A stretch of 6,435 bases of DNA, taken from NCBI GenBank assembly GCA_037446575.1, contig JBBIII010000107.1, positions 1 through 6,435 of the forward strand, in the 5' to 3' direction. The notes below the pieces were generated by a model. The model had not been told where the DNA came from and did no database searches. It saw only the letters and a list, made by a program, of their open reading frames with translations. Position numbers and translations under genes: made by a program. Of the stretch, positions 6,343-6,435 are shown one piece after another. This DNA comes from JBBIII01 sp037446575 (GTDB lineage: Bacteria; Bacteroidota; Ignavibacteria; UBA10030). Numbering within the stretch: position 1 is the stretch's first letter; the number at the start of each line of letters is the position of its first letter.

Positions 6343-6359
6343 ACAACTCCCAATACCAG

Positions 6360-6374
6360 CAAGCCAGCGGCTTG
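6360..6374. repeat. short GC-rich hairpin between the two larger palindromes
   Basis: CAAGCC (6360-6365) and GGCTTG (6369-6374) are perfect reverse complements around the 3-nt loop AGC. The 6-bp stem has four G-C pairs. Its position between the two TGTCAG palindromes suggests it belongs to the same structured element. Confidence 0.6.
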
Positions 6375-6377
6375 AGG

Positions 6378-6425
6378 AGATGTCAGACACTTTCAAACAA
6401 GAACATAAGGAAGTGTCAGACATCT
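6378..6425. repeat. REP-like palindrome 2 (17-bp imperfect arms)
   Basis: The arms 6378-6394 and 6409-6425 pair along 17 positions with one A-A mismatch (6385/6418) and one G-U (6393/6410), around a 14-nt A-rich loop (6395-6408). Each arm contains TGTCAGACA, itself nearly palindromic (TGTC-A-GACA). The structure resembles a paired REP (BIME/REPIN-like) unit or an end of an IS200/IS605-type or RAYT-mobilised element. No transposase gene is visible before the window ends at 6435. Confidence 0.7.
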
Positions 6426-6435
6426 AAACTTTGCG

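Noticed and set aside
6143..6346. 67-codon minus-strand open frame at the right end
   Set aside because: It reads through the octamer array and the first hairpin and overlaps the 3' end of the epimerase gene; the translation is repeat-derived and has no domain.
6173..6425. A CRISPR array
   Set aside because: The octamers are contiguous with no spacers, and the hairpins differ in length and are not regularly spaced; no cas gene is present.

Overview
The window is AT-rich, about 36-38% G+C by eye. It looks like chromosomal DNA of a diderm (Gram-negative) bacterium. KdsA makes the Kdo sugar of lipopolysaccharide, and an outer-membrane barrel protein with a TonB-receptor plug is encoded. Weak Shine-Dalgarno signals on most genes, an IspE (MEP pathway), and the style of the plug/barrel protein point to the Bacteroidota-Chlorobi-Ignavibacteria (FCB) side of the tree. 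That placement is an inference from protein style and composition, not a phylogenetic result.

Layout. Positions 1-828 (minus strand) hold kdsA, which runs off the left edge with its 3' end missing. A 198-bp divergent intergenic region (829-1026) separates it from a plus-strand series: ispE (1027-1875); a TonB-dependent-receptor-like plug/barrel protein (1893-3899, TTG start, 17 bp after ispE); and a small LOG/SLOG-family Rossmann protein (3967-4503, GTG start with a good GGAG). A 278-bp non-coding stretch (4504-4781) ends in an inverted repeat that includes the next start codon. It is followed by an N-acylglucosamine/cellobiose 2-epimerase (AGE) family gene (4782-6173). The last 262 bp carry no gene but are dense in repeats: seven octamers directly after the epimerase stop codon, then three hairpins between 6307 and 6425 that look like REP/BIME-type or IS200-like palindromic DNA and are visibly richer in G+C.

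How the genes fit together. kdsA and ispE are envelope/isoprenoid housekeeping genes transcribed divergently. The outer-membrane protein probably shares a transcript with ispE and perhaps with the LOG-family gene. The epimerase appears to be separately controlled and probably acts on a cytoplasmic mannose- or glucose-containing sugar. I see no convincing new multi-gene system here. The points most worth a second look are the palindromic cluster at the right end, the inverted repeat over the epimerase start codon, and the two families of short tandem repeats that begin directly behind stop codons.
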